A stretch of 64,000 bases of DNA, taken from assembly GCA_012744275.1 (NCBI GenBank), contig JAAYIE010000084.1, forward strand, positions 1-64,000. Reading direction: 5' to 3'. Under the pieces are notes generated by a model, which had not been told where the DNA came from, ran no database searches, and saw only the letters and a list, made by a program, of their open reading frames with translations. Source of the DNA: Desulfobulbaceae bacterium. Its GTDB lineage: Bacteria; Desulfobacterota; Desulfobulbia; Desulfobulbales; Desulfobulbaceae. The number at the start of each line of letters is the position of its first letter. The stretch's first letter is position 1. Of this stretch, positions 1 through 8,533 are shown one piece after another. Both the position numbers and the translations under genes were made by a program.

Positions 1-2
1 CC

Positions 3-902
3 TTTATCCAAGATGAGATCAGCCTTGTTCCAGACCGGCTCCTGCTGACTCTGGGCACCAAATACGAGCATAATGACTACACCGGTAGTGAATGGCAGCC
101 CAGTGCCAGAATCCTGTGGAAGCCCCAAAACCGACATGCCCTGTGGCTGTCAGCGGCGCGGGCCGTGCGTACTCCGGCCATGGTTGAGCATGGGGGTAAG
201 GTGCTGATCAGTATGTATCCCACACCGGACGGACGAATGGCACCCTTGTACATGACTGGCAATGAGGGCTTTAAAAGCGAAGAACTCTATGCCTACGAGG
301 CTGGTTACCGCTGGCAAGCCACGGATCGGCTCTTCTTTGATGCAACCGTTTTCTACAACGATTACGACCGGATACAAAGTTTGACCCACACAATCGGTCC
401 CACAGGATACCAGGCTGATTTTACCAACAGTACGACTGGCGAATCATCTGGATTTGAGTTAGCAGTGGATTGGAAAGTCACTAATGAGTTAAGTTTTGCC
501 CTGGCTTATTCCTATTTTGATATAGATCTGCATTCAGGTAGAGATGAGATGTTGAGTGACTCCATTAAAGGAGATACCAGAAGTGATTCGACCCCCTCGC
601 ATCAACTCTCTTTAAGGGGGTCCTATTACCTCCTGCCCAACCTGCAGCTCAATATGTGGGGCCGCTATGTGGATTCCATTAGAAACTACTATTTTTCCCA
701 AAATGGCGGTCAATATTTAGACGTTGATGGCGGTGTGATCATGGATGCCAATCTCATTTGGACACCACGACAGGGTCTTGAGCTGATGCTGGCCGCCCAA
801 AATATACTGGATTCCAGGAGGCTGAACTTTGTCTCAGAATACGCCACGCCGCCTACCGAAATAGAACGCAGCGTTTTTGGCAAAATCACCTGGAAATTCT
901 AA
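3..902 (+). CDS. TonB-dependent outer-membrane receptor, C-terminal part (cut by window start)
   Basis: The frame is open from the left edge, so the start codon and plug domain lie outside the window; 299 residues are visible. The visible part is a run of alternating polar/aromatic beta strands typical of a TonB-dependent barrel (for example AYEAGYRWQATDRLFFDATV, then repeated strand-turn-strand segments), and it ends in the aromatic residue pair WKF expected of an outer-membrane barrel terminus. Such receptors import chelated metals or other large ligands using TonB energy. It is followed after 30 bp by a YfiR-like gene and then a sensor kinase, so the three probably form one operon in which the receptor may contribute to ligand sensing (inference). 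The substrate cannot be told from this part. Confidence 0.85.
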   Translation, partial: FIQDEISLVPDRLLLTLGTKYEHNDYTGSEWQPSARILWKPQNRHALWLSAARAVRTPAMVEHGGKVLISMYPTPDGRMAPLYMTGNEGFKSEELYAYEAGYRWQATDRLFFDATVFYNDYDRIQSLTHTIGPTGYQADFTNSTTGESSGFELAVDWKVTNELSFALAYSYFDIDLHSGRDEMLSDSIKGDTRSDSTPSHQLSLRGSYYLLPNLQLNMWGRYVDSIRNYYFSQNGGQYLDVDGGVIMDANLIWTPRQGLELMLAAQNILDSRRLNFVSEYATPPTEIERSVFGKITWKF

Positions 903-932
903 GCGCGGTCGATCGATTCACAGGAACAAACA

Positions 933-1493
933 ATGTACCGCTGGCTGACACATACGTTCCTCGTGCTGCTATTGATTTTAGGAGTAGGGGCGCTGGCTTG
1001 CCCTGTCAAGAGTGCGGCACACGAGCACGAACCGGCTGAGCTTGAGTACAAACTGAAAGCCGCTTTTCTCTTTAACTTTGCCCGTTTCACCACCTGGCCA
1101 AAAACAGCTGAAAATCGAGCCATTCCGTTTACCCTGTGTGTGCTGAGCACAGACCCCTTTGGTGCAGCCTTAAGCGGGCTTCAGGAGAGAAGCATCAGCG
1201 GCAGGGCCATCAAGCTCTATTATGCCGACCACCTCCCCAACAAGCTGGATCAGTGCCAGATGCTTTTTGTGAGCAAATCCGAAGCTGCATCACTGAGTTC
1301 CATACTTAAATACGTAAACGGAAAGCCGATCGTCACTGTCAGTGACATTGACGGCTTCGTGGCGGCAAACGGCATGTTTGAGTTCGTCACCACCGAAGGC
1401 AGGCTGGCTTTTATTATCAACAACAGTCAGGCCCAGGCACACGGTGTGCACATCAGCTCATCACTACTGAATCTTGCCTATAAAGTGCAGTGA
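933..1493 (+). CDS. YfiR-family (DUF4154) periplasmic protein
   Basis: A 186-residue protein with an N-terminal hydrophobic signal segment (about residues 5-27). The mature part opens with the family hallmark EYKLKAAFLFNFARFTTWP and continues through a C-terminal block rich in FVTTEGRLAFIINNSQA, both typical of YfiR/DUF4154. In Pseudomonas the founder YfiR is a periplasmic repressor of a diguanylate cyclase. In other bacteria YfiR-like genes sit beside CHASE8-type sensor kinases and TonB receptors, which is the order seen here. It probably modulates the following kinase from the periplasm (inference from neighbourhood). The next gene starts 7 bp downstream of the stop. Confidence 0.85.
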   Translation: MYRWLTHTFLVLLLILGVGALACPVKSAAHEHEPAELEYKLKAAFLFNFARFTTWPKTAENRAIPFTLCVLSTDPFGAALSGLQERSISGRAIKLYYADHLPNKLDQCQMLFVSKSEAASLSSILKYVNGKPIVTVSDIDGFVAANGMFEFVTTEGRLAFIINNSQAQAHGVHISSSLLNLAYKVQ

Positions 1494-1500
1494 AACAACC

Positions 1501-2194
1501 ATGAAAAAATGGTTTCTTAATCTGTCCATCCGCTACAAACTGTACGCCATCGTCATTTTTGCCTGCCTGACGGCCCTCTTGTTTGCCCTCTTGTTTTCTT
1601 TTCTTAGTCAGCGCTATCTCGCGCAGAAGCAACTCGTCGACGAGGTGCGCGCGCTGGCACAGGTTATTGCTGAAAATAGCCAGGCAGGCATCAGTTTTGA
1701 GGATAGCAATGCCTTAAATACCATGCTTGATTCACTGGGCGCCAAACGCCAGGTGCTCAAGGCCAGGATCAGTGATACTTCCGGCACGGTATTGGGAGTG
1801 TATGACACTGCGCGGTCGTATGGCCGGGAGTATCTTGATGCTTTGCCCAGTGTTCCGGTGGAGCTTGACAAGCACCGCTTTAACCAGAATTCATTGGAAG
1901 TGATGCAGTCTGTTTTTTTGCACAATGAATTGATCGGTAGCGTTTATCTGCTAGTCAGTTTTACGGAAGTACAGGAGCAATTGCTGCAGCTTGCAGGAGC
2001 TATGACCGCACTGCTTCTTTTGGGCTTACTGCTGGCTATGCTGCTCTCCAATCAACTCCTTGCCCTGATCTTCGAGCCGATTCGTAACCTTTCCCAGGTT
2101 ATGGAACAGGTCTCCCAGAAAAAACGCTATGATCTGCGTGTGCAGCACACCCAAGGCGATGAACTGGGGCTGCTTTCCAGGGTTTTTAATGAAA
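1501..2194 (+). pseudogene. Hybrid sensor histidine kinase, 5' part, interrupted by IS element
   Basis: The ATG at 1501 gives a protein with one transmembrane helix (about residues 13-36), a periplasmic sensor region of about 115 residues resembling CHASE8, a second helix (about 160-182), and a HAMP segment ending GLLSRVFNE. At 2194 the reading frame runs into inserted DNA and would end at a stop at 2515-2517 after about 107 foreign codons. Removing 2195-3184 (990 bp, 330 codons) rejoins RVFNE directly to MIAQIQGRD in frame and gives an intact kinase of 974 residues. The split is therefore an insertion, not two genes. Any product would be a membrane-anchored sensor without a kinase. Confidence 0.85.
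2187..2194. repeat. 8-bp target-site duplication, left copy
   Basis: TAATGAAA at the left insertion border is repeated exactly at 3177-3184 on the right border. Eight-base duplications are the known habit of IS1595-family elements. Confidence 0.9.
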
Positions 2195-3176
2195 AGTGGC
2201 TCTTAATGAAACTCAGCCTTAATCACTGGCACATGAGCCAGGCAGGCATTGAGCAGGCGCAAGGGGAGCTCTGGCTCCCAAAACCTGCGGTTAAAGCGAT
2301 AGCAGAACTCATCAAGGTATTCCTGGAGATAGTGCGAAGAAACACCGTGAAAGGTGCCGTTGATGAATTTCTTCATATTACCAATCATGATATGCACCAA
2401 AGGCAGCCAGGTTTTGGCTTCCTCTGGCGGCGTCACCTTCTTGAGGTGCTCATGCTCTTTGCCAACAGCATTCAGCGCAGGCAAGGCGTCGGTCTTCACT
2501 GTCTGGCCAGGCCGTAAGTGCCGGGCAAGGAAGGCCTCAACGCTTTTATGGCATACGCTGTCCACCGCCTGCATGGCAAGAAACCCGGCTCCTTTTACCC
2601 TGGCTTCAACCGCTACCAGTACAGGCCGTTTGCCGTCTGCGCCCCGGCCACGTTTACCGGAACGCTTGCCACCCACAAAGGCATCATCGAGTTCAATCAG
2701 ATTGGAAAGTCTGTAGATGCTGTCACGATGGGCCATGGCCTGACGGATTTTACGCAGCATGCTGCGGGCTGTGGGCCAGGAGACGCCCAGGTGTTTGGAT
2801 GTCCGCAGGGCGGAGATTCCGCCTTTATCCGCAGCCATGAGGTAAATGGCCCAGAACCATTTGACCAGGGATATCTTGGTGGCATGAAACAGGGTTCCGG
2901 CAGTTATGGAGACTTGATGCCGGCAGCGTGCGCATTGGTAGAGCCTGCGCGAGGCGATGAGGTATGCTTTTGTGGTACCGCATGCAGGACATTGAAAACC
3001 GTTTGGCCATCGCACTTTAACCAGCGCCTTGGCGCAAGCCTGTTCCGTGCCGAATCGTTTCTGCCACTGTATCAAACTGAGTACTGGCATTCGCATGGCA
3101 AGACCTCTCGGTTGAAATATCAATATGATCTTGCGTACAAATATAGGCATCAAGCTGAAGATTGTTAAGAACCATA
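2195..3176 (-). mobile_element. Complete IS1595-family insertion sequence (982 bp)
   Basis: The element is bounded by an exact 8-bp direct duplication (2187-2194 and 3177-3184). It has imperfect terminal inverted repeats: left AGTGGCTCTTAATGAAACT and right (read inward on the other strand) TATGGTTCTTAACAATCT, sharing the TGG-n-TCTTAA core. It carries one transposase gene reading opposite to the interrupted kinase. The intact ends, intact transposase and perfect duplication suggest a recent and possibly still active insertion (inference). Confidence 0.92.
2203..3096 (-). CDS. IS1595-family transposase
   Basis: A 297-residue protein. An N-terminal zinc ribbon (CPACG ... CARCRH, about residues 35-60) is followed by a DDE-type ISXO2/IS1595 catalytic region. 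The catalytic region has ELDDAFVGGKR for the first acidic residue and VKTDALPAL for the second. The C-terminal signature includes NGTFHGVSSHYLQEYLDEF and then CYRFNRR. The ATG at 3096 was chosen because AGAGG lies about 8 nt upstream and because homologues begin shortly before the RWPNGF-QCPACG block; the frame extends further upstream, but that would run out of the element into kinase DNA. The gene fills nearly the whole element and appears intact. Confidence 0.92.
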   Translation of the reverse strand: MRMPVLSLIQWQKRFGTEQACAKALVKVRWPNGFQCPACGTTKAYLIASRRLYQCARCRHQVSITAGTLFHATKISLVKWFWAIYLMAADKGGISALRTSKHLGVSWPTARSMLRKIRQAMAHRDSIYRLSNLIELDDAFVGGKRSGKRGRGADGKRPVLVAVEARVKGAGFLAMQAVDSVCHKSVEAFLARHLRPGQTVKTDALPALNAVGKEHEHLKKVTPPEEAKTWLPLVHIMIGNMKKFINGTFHGVSSHYLQEYLDEFCYRFNRRFWEPELPLRLLNACLAHVPVIKAEFH

Positions 3177-3184
3177 TAATGAAA
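3177..3184. repeat. 8-bp target-site duplication, right copy
   Basis: TAATGAAA, identical to 2187-2194; its last base is the A of the ATG that opens the 3' kinase fragment. Confidence 0.9.
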
Positions 3185-5415
3185 TGATTGCCCAGATCCA
3201 GGGCAGAGACAAAGATCTGGAAGATCAGGTGCAGCGCCGTACCCATGATCTGCTTATGGCAAAAGAGGCAGCAGAAGCGGCCAATCAGGCCAAGAGTGCC
3301 TTCCTTGCCAACATGAGCCATGAAATCCGTACCCCTATGAACGCCATCATTGGGATGACCAGGCTGGCGCTTGACCTGGAGCCGGAAGGCAAACTGTTGC
3401 ATTTTTTGCGGGCAGTGCAGACATCCGCTGACAGTTTGCTGGTTATTTTGCAAGATATCCTTGATTTGTCGAAAATCGAGGCTGGTCAGCTCATTTTACA
3501 CAGTCAGATCTTTCAGTTGCGTCGCGTTTTGGAAAATGTCATCTCAACAATGAATATTCCGGCACTGGAAAAAGGTTTGGCACTGTACTATGTGGTGGCA
3601 GATGACATACCGCGCGCGTACCGGGGCGATGATCTGCGTCTGCGGCAGGTTTTGATCAATCTGGTGGGTAATGCTATCAAATTCACCGAAAGCGGTCAGG
3701 TTGACATTGCTGTATCGCCAATGGAAGCAGCGATGGACGAGGGCTGCTCTCTGCTTTTTTCGGTGCACGATACCGGCATCGGTATTGCATCAGAGCAGCA
3801 GGAACGTATTTTCAACGCGTTTGAGCAGGCTGACGGCTCCTATGTGCGTAAATATGGCGGCACTGGGCTGGGGCTTGCCATCAGCAAAGAACTGGTAGAA
3901 CTGATGGGCGGTACTCTCTGGGTAGAAAGCGACCTTGGTATGGGCAGTACGTTTTATTTCACTGTTCGACTGGAGAGGGTTACTGACGAAGAGCTGGCAA
4001 AACACACTGCACCGAGCATGCCCCTTGACGCGGCGATGTCAAGTTTGAATATCCTGGTGGTGGATGACAACGACGTCAATCGGGATTTGGTGCAGCTGAT
4101 GCTGGAAAAAGACCACCGGATAAGCGCAGCGGCGGATGGGATGGAGGCCCTGCAGCTTTTGGCTGGCCCCAAACGTTTTGATTGCGTCTTGATGGATGTG
4201 CAGATGCCGATAATGGATGGGCTAACGGTGACGCGGATTATCCGTGCCATTGAACAGGGCAAGCCTCTGCCGAAGACCATTGATACCGATTTGCAAAAAC
4301 GGCTGGCCCTGCGACTGGGCGGAGGCAGTCTGCCCATTATTGCCATGACCGCCCATGCCATGAGTGATGACCAGCGGATGTGCCTGGAGGCGGGCATGGA
4401 TGACTATGTCACCAAGCCTTTTCAGCCCGAACAACTCTATATGGCTCTGATCAATCAGCCGCAAGTCAATCGGCAGCAGGCTGATAGCACTGTGGAAATG
4501 TTACCAGAGAGAACCCAGGAGCTAGAAAACAGCATTGCACCGTTTGATCCTGCAACCCTGGAAGAAGTCCGGCTTTTTCTGCAGCGCTCCAGCTGTTTGG
4601 ACGCAGAACAGGTGGAGCGTGCGCTTGCAACCTTCCGGCAAAACCTGCTTTGTTTGCTGGATGATTGTACACGTACTCTGGCTCAGAAAGATTTTAAACA
4701 ACTTGCCGAATCAGGCCACACTATTAAAGGCTCGTTGCTGCAGGCCGGACTTGAGCGTTGGGCGTGGGTGGCACAGCAGTTGGTGGATCAGTCCAACCTG
4801 CAGGCCCAGGAAAAGGACGCAGGCTCACTGATGGAATTATTGCAGAGCCTGAAACAGGGACTGCGCTTGTTTCTAAGGGATTTGGCGCAAACGAATACAT
4901 CATCAGTTGCTGCGGATGCAGCAAAAAGCACAGAGGTGCAAGGGGCAACAGGGACTGCGGAGACTGAAGGTGAAGGGATCGCGCAGCAACCTGCTGCAGT
5001 ATCAACCCAAGCATCCAAGGCCGTCCTGATTTTGGATGATGATCCTTTTGTCAGTAATATGGCCAGTTCTGTGCTGGAGCACCTCGGCTACCAGCCTACG
5101 ACGGCGTCCAGCGGGGAGGAGGCCCTGCTGATCTACGAACAGGCTTTGCGCGCTGGCGAACCCTATGCCCTGGTGATCGTGGATGCGAATTTGCCGGTTG
5201 GCATGAGCGGAGCTGATGCGGCAAAGGCGCTCTTGCGTTTGCACCCACAGGCACGTTTGCTGGCCTGCAGCGGTGACCGCGAGGATCCCCTCATGACCGA
5301 CTTCCGGAGCTTTGGCTTCCGTGGCGCCCTGGCAAAACCCTATACGATCAGCGCTATGGGCAAGGCAGTGGCCGCAGCGCTGCACGAAGAGCCGTTGCAG
5401 TCCTCGTCTACGTAA
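3184..5415 (+). pseudogene. Hybrid histidine kinase, 3' part (HisKA-HATPase-REC-Hpt-REC), separated by IS element
   Basis: This half keeps 743 open codons. It has a HisKA dimerisation helix with the phospho-acceptor in [15 protein letters not shown] (fragment residue 46) and an HATPase domain with [20 protein letters not shown] and GGTGLGLAI (about 145-265). A receiver domain follows with VVDD and CVLMDVQMP (about 288-418), then an Hpt domain with SGHTIKGSL (near 511), and a second receiver with LILDDDPF and [10 protein letters not shown] (about 613-735). It was one gene with 1501-2194 before the IS insertion. The ATG at 3184 has no good ribosome-binding site, so expression as a soluble kinase is doubtful but possible. 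The stop lies 6 bp from the convergent HIT gene. Confidence 0.85.
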
Positions 5416-5421
5416 GCAAGC

Positions 5422-5763
5422 TCAGCCCGGTGGCCAGGAAAGTGGCCTGCCGCCAATAATGTGCATGTGCAGGTGGAAGACAGTTTGGCCCGCATCCGCG
5501 CCATTATTGCAGACCAGACGGTAGTGGGACAGCCCTTCCTTTTTTGCAATATAGTCTGCTTTGCGCATCAACTTGCCAATCACGCGTTCGTGCTCCTCCA
5601 TCACCGCTTCTGGTCCGTGCAGGTGCTGTTTGGGGATGATGAGAATATGCATCGGTGCCTGGGGCGCAATATCCCTGAAGGCAAATACATCGTCATCTTC
5701 GTAGAGCTTATCGCTGGGAATTTCTCCGGCAATAATTTTGCAGAAAAGACAGTCTTTGGCCAT
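5422..5763 (-). CDS. HIT family (HINT-like) nucleotide-binding protein
   Basis: A 113-residue protein of the usual HinT length. It starts MAKDCLFCKIIAGEIPS, has the mid-protein PMHILIIPKQHLHG strand, and ends with the histidine triad HLHMHI near residue 97-102. HINT proteins hydrolyse purine nucleoside phosphoramidates and adenylated substrates in the cytoplasm. The N-terminal Cys pair CLFC is common in zinc-containing bacterial members. It is convergent with the kinase fragment and shows no obvious functional link to it. Confidence 0.95.
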   Translation of the reverse strand: MAKDCLFCKIIAGEIPSDKLYEDDDVFAFRDIAPQAPMHILIIPKQHLHGPEAVMEEHERVIGKLMRKADYIAKKEGLSHYRLVCNNGADAGQTVFHLHMHIIGGRPLSWPPG

Positions 5764-5788
5764 GGCGTACTCCTGGTGTAGGTGCGCG

Positions 5789-6391
5789 TCAGCGGGTTGC
5801 AGTCGGCCTGACCTGCGGTTGCAAATAAAAAATCAGGGCGTTGTCCTGACCAACAATGTTGTTTGGTTGCATGGCAAAGGAAATAACCCGCGTTCCTATT
5901 TCAAAATCCAGCCGTTTCAGGGCATCCAGATCAATGGGGTATTCCCGCCCTGCTAACCCGTCCAGAAGGCTTCCCAAACCGGCATCCTGGCCTCTGCCTC
6001 CTTCCGTAAAACGGGGGCTGATATAGAGTTGCCGTGTTTGCCTGTCGAATCTGGTGAGCAGGTCACAGGTAACCGGCAGTCGCAATTCGCCCAGTTGCAC
6101 CCGGATGGGCTTGTTGGCGACCATGGCATTCACGGTCATGTTTTTACCACCAAGCACACCTTGCACGGAAATTACATTGTTGCGGATAGTTAAGCGTTCA
6201 AGCGATTCAACGATCAGCTGCCCCTGTACTGTGGAACTCTGGGTGGGAATAGCTAAGGGCAGTATTTTTTTGAGGGCGGCATGCACGGTTTCTGCGGGCA
6301 GAGTTAAAACCACATCCCGGTTGGCTGCCTGGACGCCAGAAGAAAAAAATAAGAAAAGAAAAATGAAATAACAGAAAGTTATATTTTTCAT
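5789..6391 (-). CDS. Secreted protein of unknown function
   Basis: The start at 6391 is chosen because it opens a clear signal peptide (MKNITFCYFIFLFLFFSSG, cleavage after VQA). The frame is open further upstream, but that part looks non-coding, and no strong ribosome-binding site precedes the chosen ATG. The mature region (about 180 residues) is rich in beta-strand-like segments, with LTIRNNVISVQGVLGGKNMTV and a C-terminal IGTRVISFAMQPNNIVG stretch, and contains a single cysteine. I do not recognise a family. It lies 25 bp downstream of the HIT start on the same strand, so it may share a transcript with the HIT gene, and it is divergent from the helicase gene. Confidence 0.7.
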   Translation of the reverse strand: MKNITFCYFIFLFLFFSSGVQAANRDVVLTLPAETVHAALKKILPLAIPTQSSTVQGQLIVESLERLTIRNNVISVQGVLGGKNMTVNAMVANKPIRVQLGELRLPVTCDLLTRFDRQTRQLYISPRFTEGGRGQDAGLGSLLDGLAGREYPIDLDALKRLDFEIGTRVISFAMQPNNIVGQDNALIFYLQPQVRPTATR

Positions 6392-6536
6392 TGGGGAAAA
6401 ATAAGGTAGAATGAGGTAGATAATGGAATGTACCTTCTTCCCTTCGTTTGAGGCAACAGAAAAGTGAGTCTGCCGGCTGCTGCCGAAACTGCTGCCCCAT
6501 GTCACCACGTGTATTTATCTTGTTCTATTTGTTCCC

Positions 6537-7883
6537 ATGCAGCTGATTGTTCGCTCAGAATGCTGTTTGGCCCATGCACCGCCGCATTTGCTCAAAAAGT
6601 TGCAGCATGAACTGAGTATGGATAACCCTCGTTACGAGGATGCCAAGCGTTACGGGCGCTGGGTTGGTAAAAAATTGCAACCCAGGCTGTTTTTTTACAG
6701 GTTCGAGAAGGACTGTTTTTATTTTCCCCGCGGTTTTGGTAATGAAGCGGTGCGTTTGTGCCGGCAACTGACCGGTGCCGCCCCTGAGATCGTTGATCAA
6801 CGCCGTTTGCTGGCCCCGGTAGATCTGCATTTCTCAGGCACTCTGCGACCCTATCAGCAGCGCGCTGTGGAGGCGGTCAGCGCTCATTCCTTTGGTGTGC
6901 TTGAAGCCGGCACCGGTTCCGGTAAAACAGTGATGGCCCTGGCGCTCATGGCGCGCAGGGCACAACCGAGCCTGGTGCTGGTACACAGCAAGGAATTGCT
7001 CAACCAGTGGTTGGAACGCATCCGGTATTTTTTGGGGATAGAGGCCGGACAGGCAGGCGACGGCCGTTTGGATATCCGCCCGGTGACCGTGGCCATAGTC
7101 AACACCGCTCGTAAACATCTGGACAAGCTGGTGCCGGCTTTTGGGCATCTGCTGGTGGATGAGTGTCACAGGGTGCCGGCCAGTCTGTTCACGGAAACTG
7201 TAGCCGCCTTTGACTGTCATTACATGTTGGGCCTGTCGGCCACTGCCTTTCGCCGCGATGACGGCATGACCCGCCTCATTTATATCTATATGGGCGAGCG
7301 GGCGCATAGGGTAGACAGCACTGTGCTGGCCGCCAGTGGCGCGGTGCTGCAACCAGAGCTCATCCAGAAACAAACACAGTTCAAATACGGTTTTCAGGGT
7401 GATTACGCCAAATTGCTCAAGGCGCTCACCGAAGATCCTGGCCGCAACAGTCTGATTCTGGCAGATACTGTCAGGCTGTCCCGGCAACCTGAGCGTGGTA
7501 CGATTTTACTTGTTTCTGACCGCCGCGCCCATTGTAATTTTTTTGCCGAAGGTCTTGCCGCCCAGGGTGTGGCTGTGGCACTTTTAACCGGACAAACCGG
7601 CAAGGAGGAACGTGAGCAGATTGTGGCGGACGTGCAGGCAGGTCGGGTGCAGGTGCTGGTGGCCACAGTGCAGCTTATAGGTGAGGGCTTTGATTGCTCC
7701 GGACTCAGCACCCTGGTGTTGGCCACGCCTATTAAATTTGAAGGGCGGCTCGTGCAGGTGGCAGGCCGTATCGTACGTCCTGCGGCTGGTAAAGAGGCTG
7801 TGATCGTGGATTATGTCGATACTGCTGTTCCGCTTTTGCGCCGTTCCGCCGCGGCTCGAAGGGTGGTTTTTGCAGGCTGGTAG
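6537..7883 (+). CDS. SF2 DEAD/DEAH-box helicase (XPB/RecG-like ATP-dependent helicase)
   Basis: A 448-residue superfamily 2 helicase with all core motifs. Q-like LRPYQQRAV is followed by motif I EAGTGSGKTV (near residue 125), motif II LLVDECHR (DECH box), motif III LSATAFRRDDG, motif IV region TILLVSDR, and motifs V/VI with GEGFDCSGLSTLVLATP then QVAGRIVRP. The N-terminal 100 residues carry a small DNA-damage-recognition-like segment seen in phage- and XPB-like bacterial helicases. It presumably unwinds or remodels nucleic acid using ATP. The gene stands alone between a divergent unknown gene and the nap operon, so its pathway is not clear. Confidence 0.88.
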   Translation: MQLIVRSECCLAHAPPHLLKKLQHELSMDNPRYEDAKRYGRWVGKKLQPRLFFYRFEKDCFYFPRGFGNEAVRLCRQLTGAAPEIVDQRRLLAPVDLHFSGTLRPYQQRAVEAVSAHSFGVLEAGTGSGKTVMALALMARRAQPSLVLVHSKELLNQWLERIRYFLGIEAGQAGDGRLDIRPVTVAIVNTARKHLDKLVPAFGHLLVDECHRVPASLFTETVAAFDCHYMLGLSATAFRRDDGMTRLIYIYMGERAHRVDSTVLAASGAVLQPELIQKQTQFKYGFQGDYAKLLKALTEDPGRNSLILADTVRLSRQPERGTILLVSDRRAHCNFFAEGLAAQGVAVALLTGQTGKEEREQIVADVQAGRVQVLVATVQLIGEGFDCSGLSTLVLATPIKFEGRLVQVAGRIVRPAAGKEAVIVDYVDTAVPLLRRSAAARRVVFAGW

Positions 7884-7993
7884 CTTTTTCCGCAGCGTAT
7901 TTTTTCACTTTTTGCCTGGTTTTTTTGCTCAAATCACTGGAGCAATGACTTGGGTTCAGTTATTCTGATTCTACTGTTTGGTGAAACTGATTG

Positions 7994-8019
7994 AAGTGTT
8001 CACTTGTCCCGACCGGGAC
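7994..8019. promoter_or_regulatory. Two adjacent palindromes upstream of the nap operon, possible operators
   Basis: AAGTG-TT-CACTT (7994-8005) is followed without gap by GTCCCG-AC-CGGGAC (8006-8019). Both are perfect dyads and end 27 bp before the GTG start of the tetrahaem cytochrome gene. Their position suggests regulator binding sites or a leader RNA hairpin; neither matches the FNR consensus well. Function is inferred only from position and symmetry. Confidence 0.35.
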
Positions 8020-8046
8020 TTCATTTCTCTTGAAAGGAGGATCAAT

Positions 8047-8460
8047 GTGAAAACTTTGAGCACATGCCTTTGCTGTCTTCTTGGCATATTCGTAATCTGC
8101 GCCTTGCCAATGCTTGCCCTGCAGGCTGCAGAGCAGGAACAACACCCTGAACTGGAGCCGGGAGAACAGTACATCCCCTGCGCCCAATGTCATCAGGAGG
8201 TGACACCTGAGCTGTACACAGAGTGGAATGCTTCTCTGCACGGTATTGGCATGGTCGCGTGCTATCAATGCCATGGTACCTTTGAAAATTTTCGTGTAAC
8301 CCCACTTGCTCAAGACTGTGCAGCGTGCCATGCGGACAGGATGGATGCTTATTCGCAGGATCAGCCCTGCTGGTCTTGCCATGTGCCGCACAGCTTTAAG
8401 GCCGAAGGGGCGTCTGCTCACAAGAAAGAAATCAGCGAAAACGAAAAACCCGCGCAGTAA
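8047..8460 (+). CDS. napM: Tetrahaem c-type cytochrome, NapM-like
   Basis: The GTG at 8047 is preceded by a strong AAAGGAGG six bases upstream and opens a signal peptide (VKTLSTCLCCLLGIFVICAL, cleavage near LQA), so it is preferred over the upstream in-frame starts. The 137-residue product has four CxxCH haem sites: CAQCH, CYQCH, CAACH and CWSCH. It would be a periplasmic cytochrome passing electrons to NapA. In D. desulfuricans the gene before napA is napM, encoding a small multihaem cytochrome, and the order M-A-D-G-H here matches. NapM as the exact counterpart is an inference from order and size; no napC or napB is seen. Confidence 0.8.
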   Translation: MKTLSTCLCCLLGIFVICALPMLALQAAEQEQHPELEPGEQYIPCAQCHQEVTPELYTEWNASLHGIGMVACYQCHGTFENFRVTPLAQDCAACHADRMDAYSQDQPCWSCHVPHSFKAEGASAHKKEISENEKPAQ

Positions 8461-8533
8461 TTTCGGCAGGAAGAGGGCAGGACTCCTCAGGTCTCTGACG
8501 CCCCAGTGCCGGGCGGAATCATGGAGGAACATC

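Noticed and set aside
2203..3453. Longer reading of the transposase reaching beyond the IS into the kinase
   Set aside because: The frame extends outside the element by chance; the ribosome-binding site and family start support 3096.
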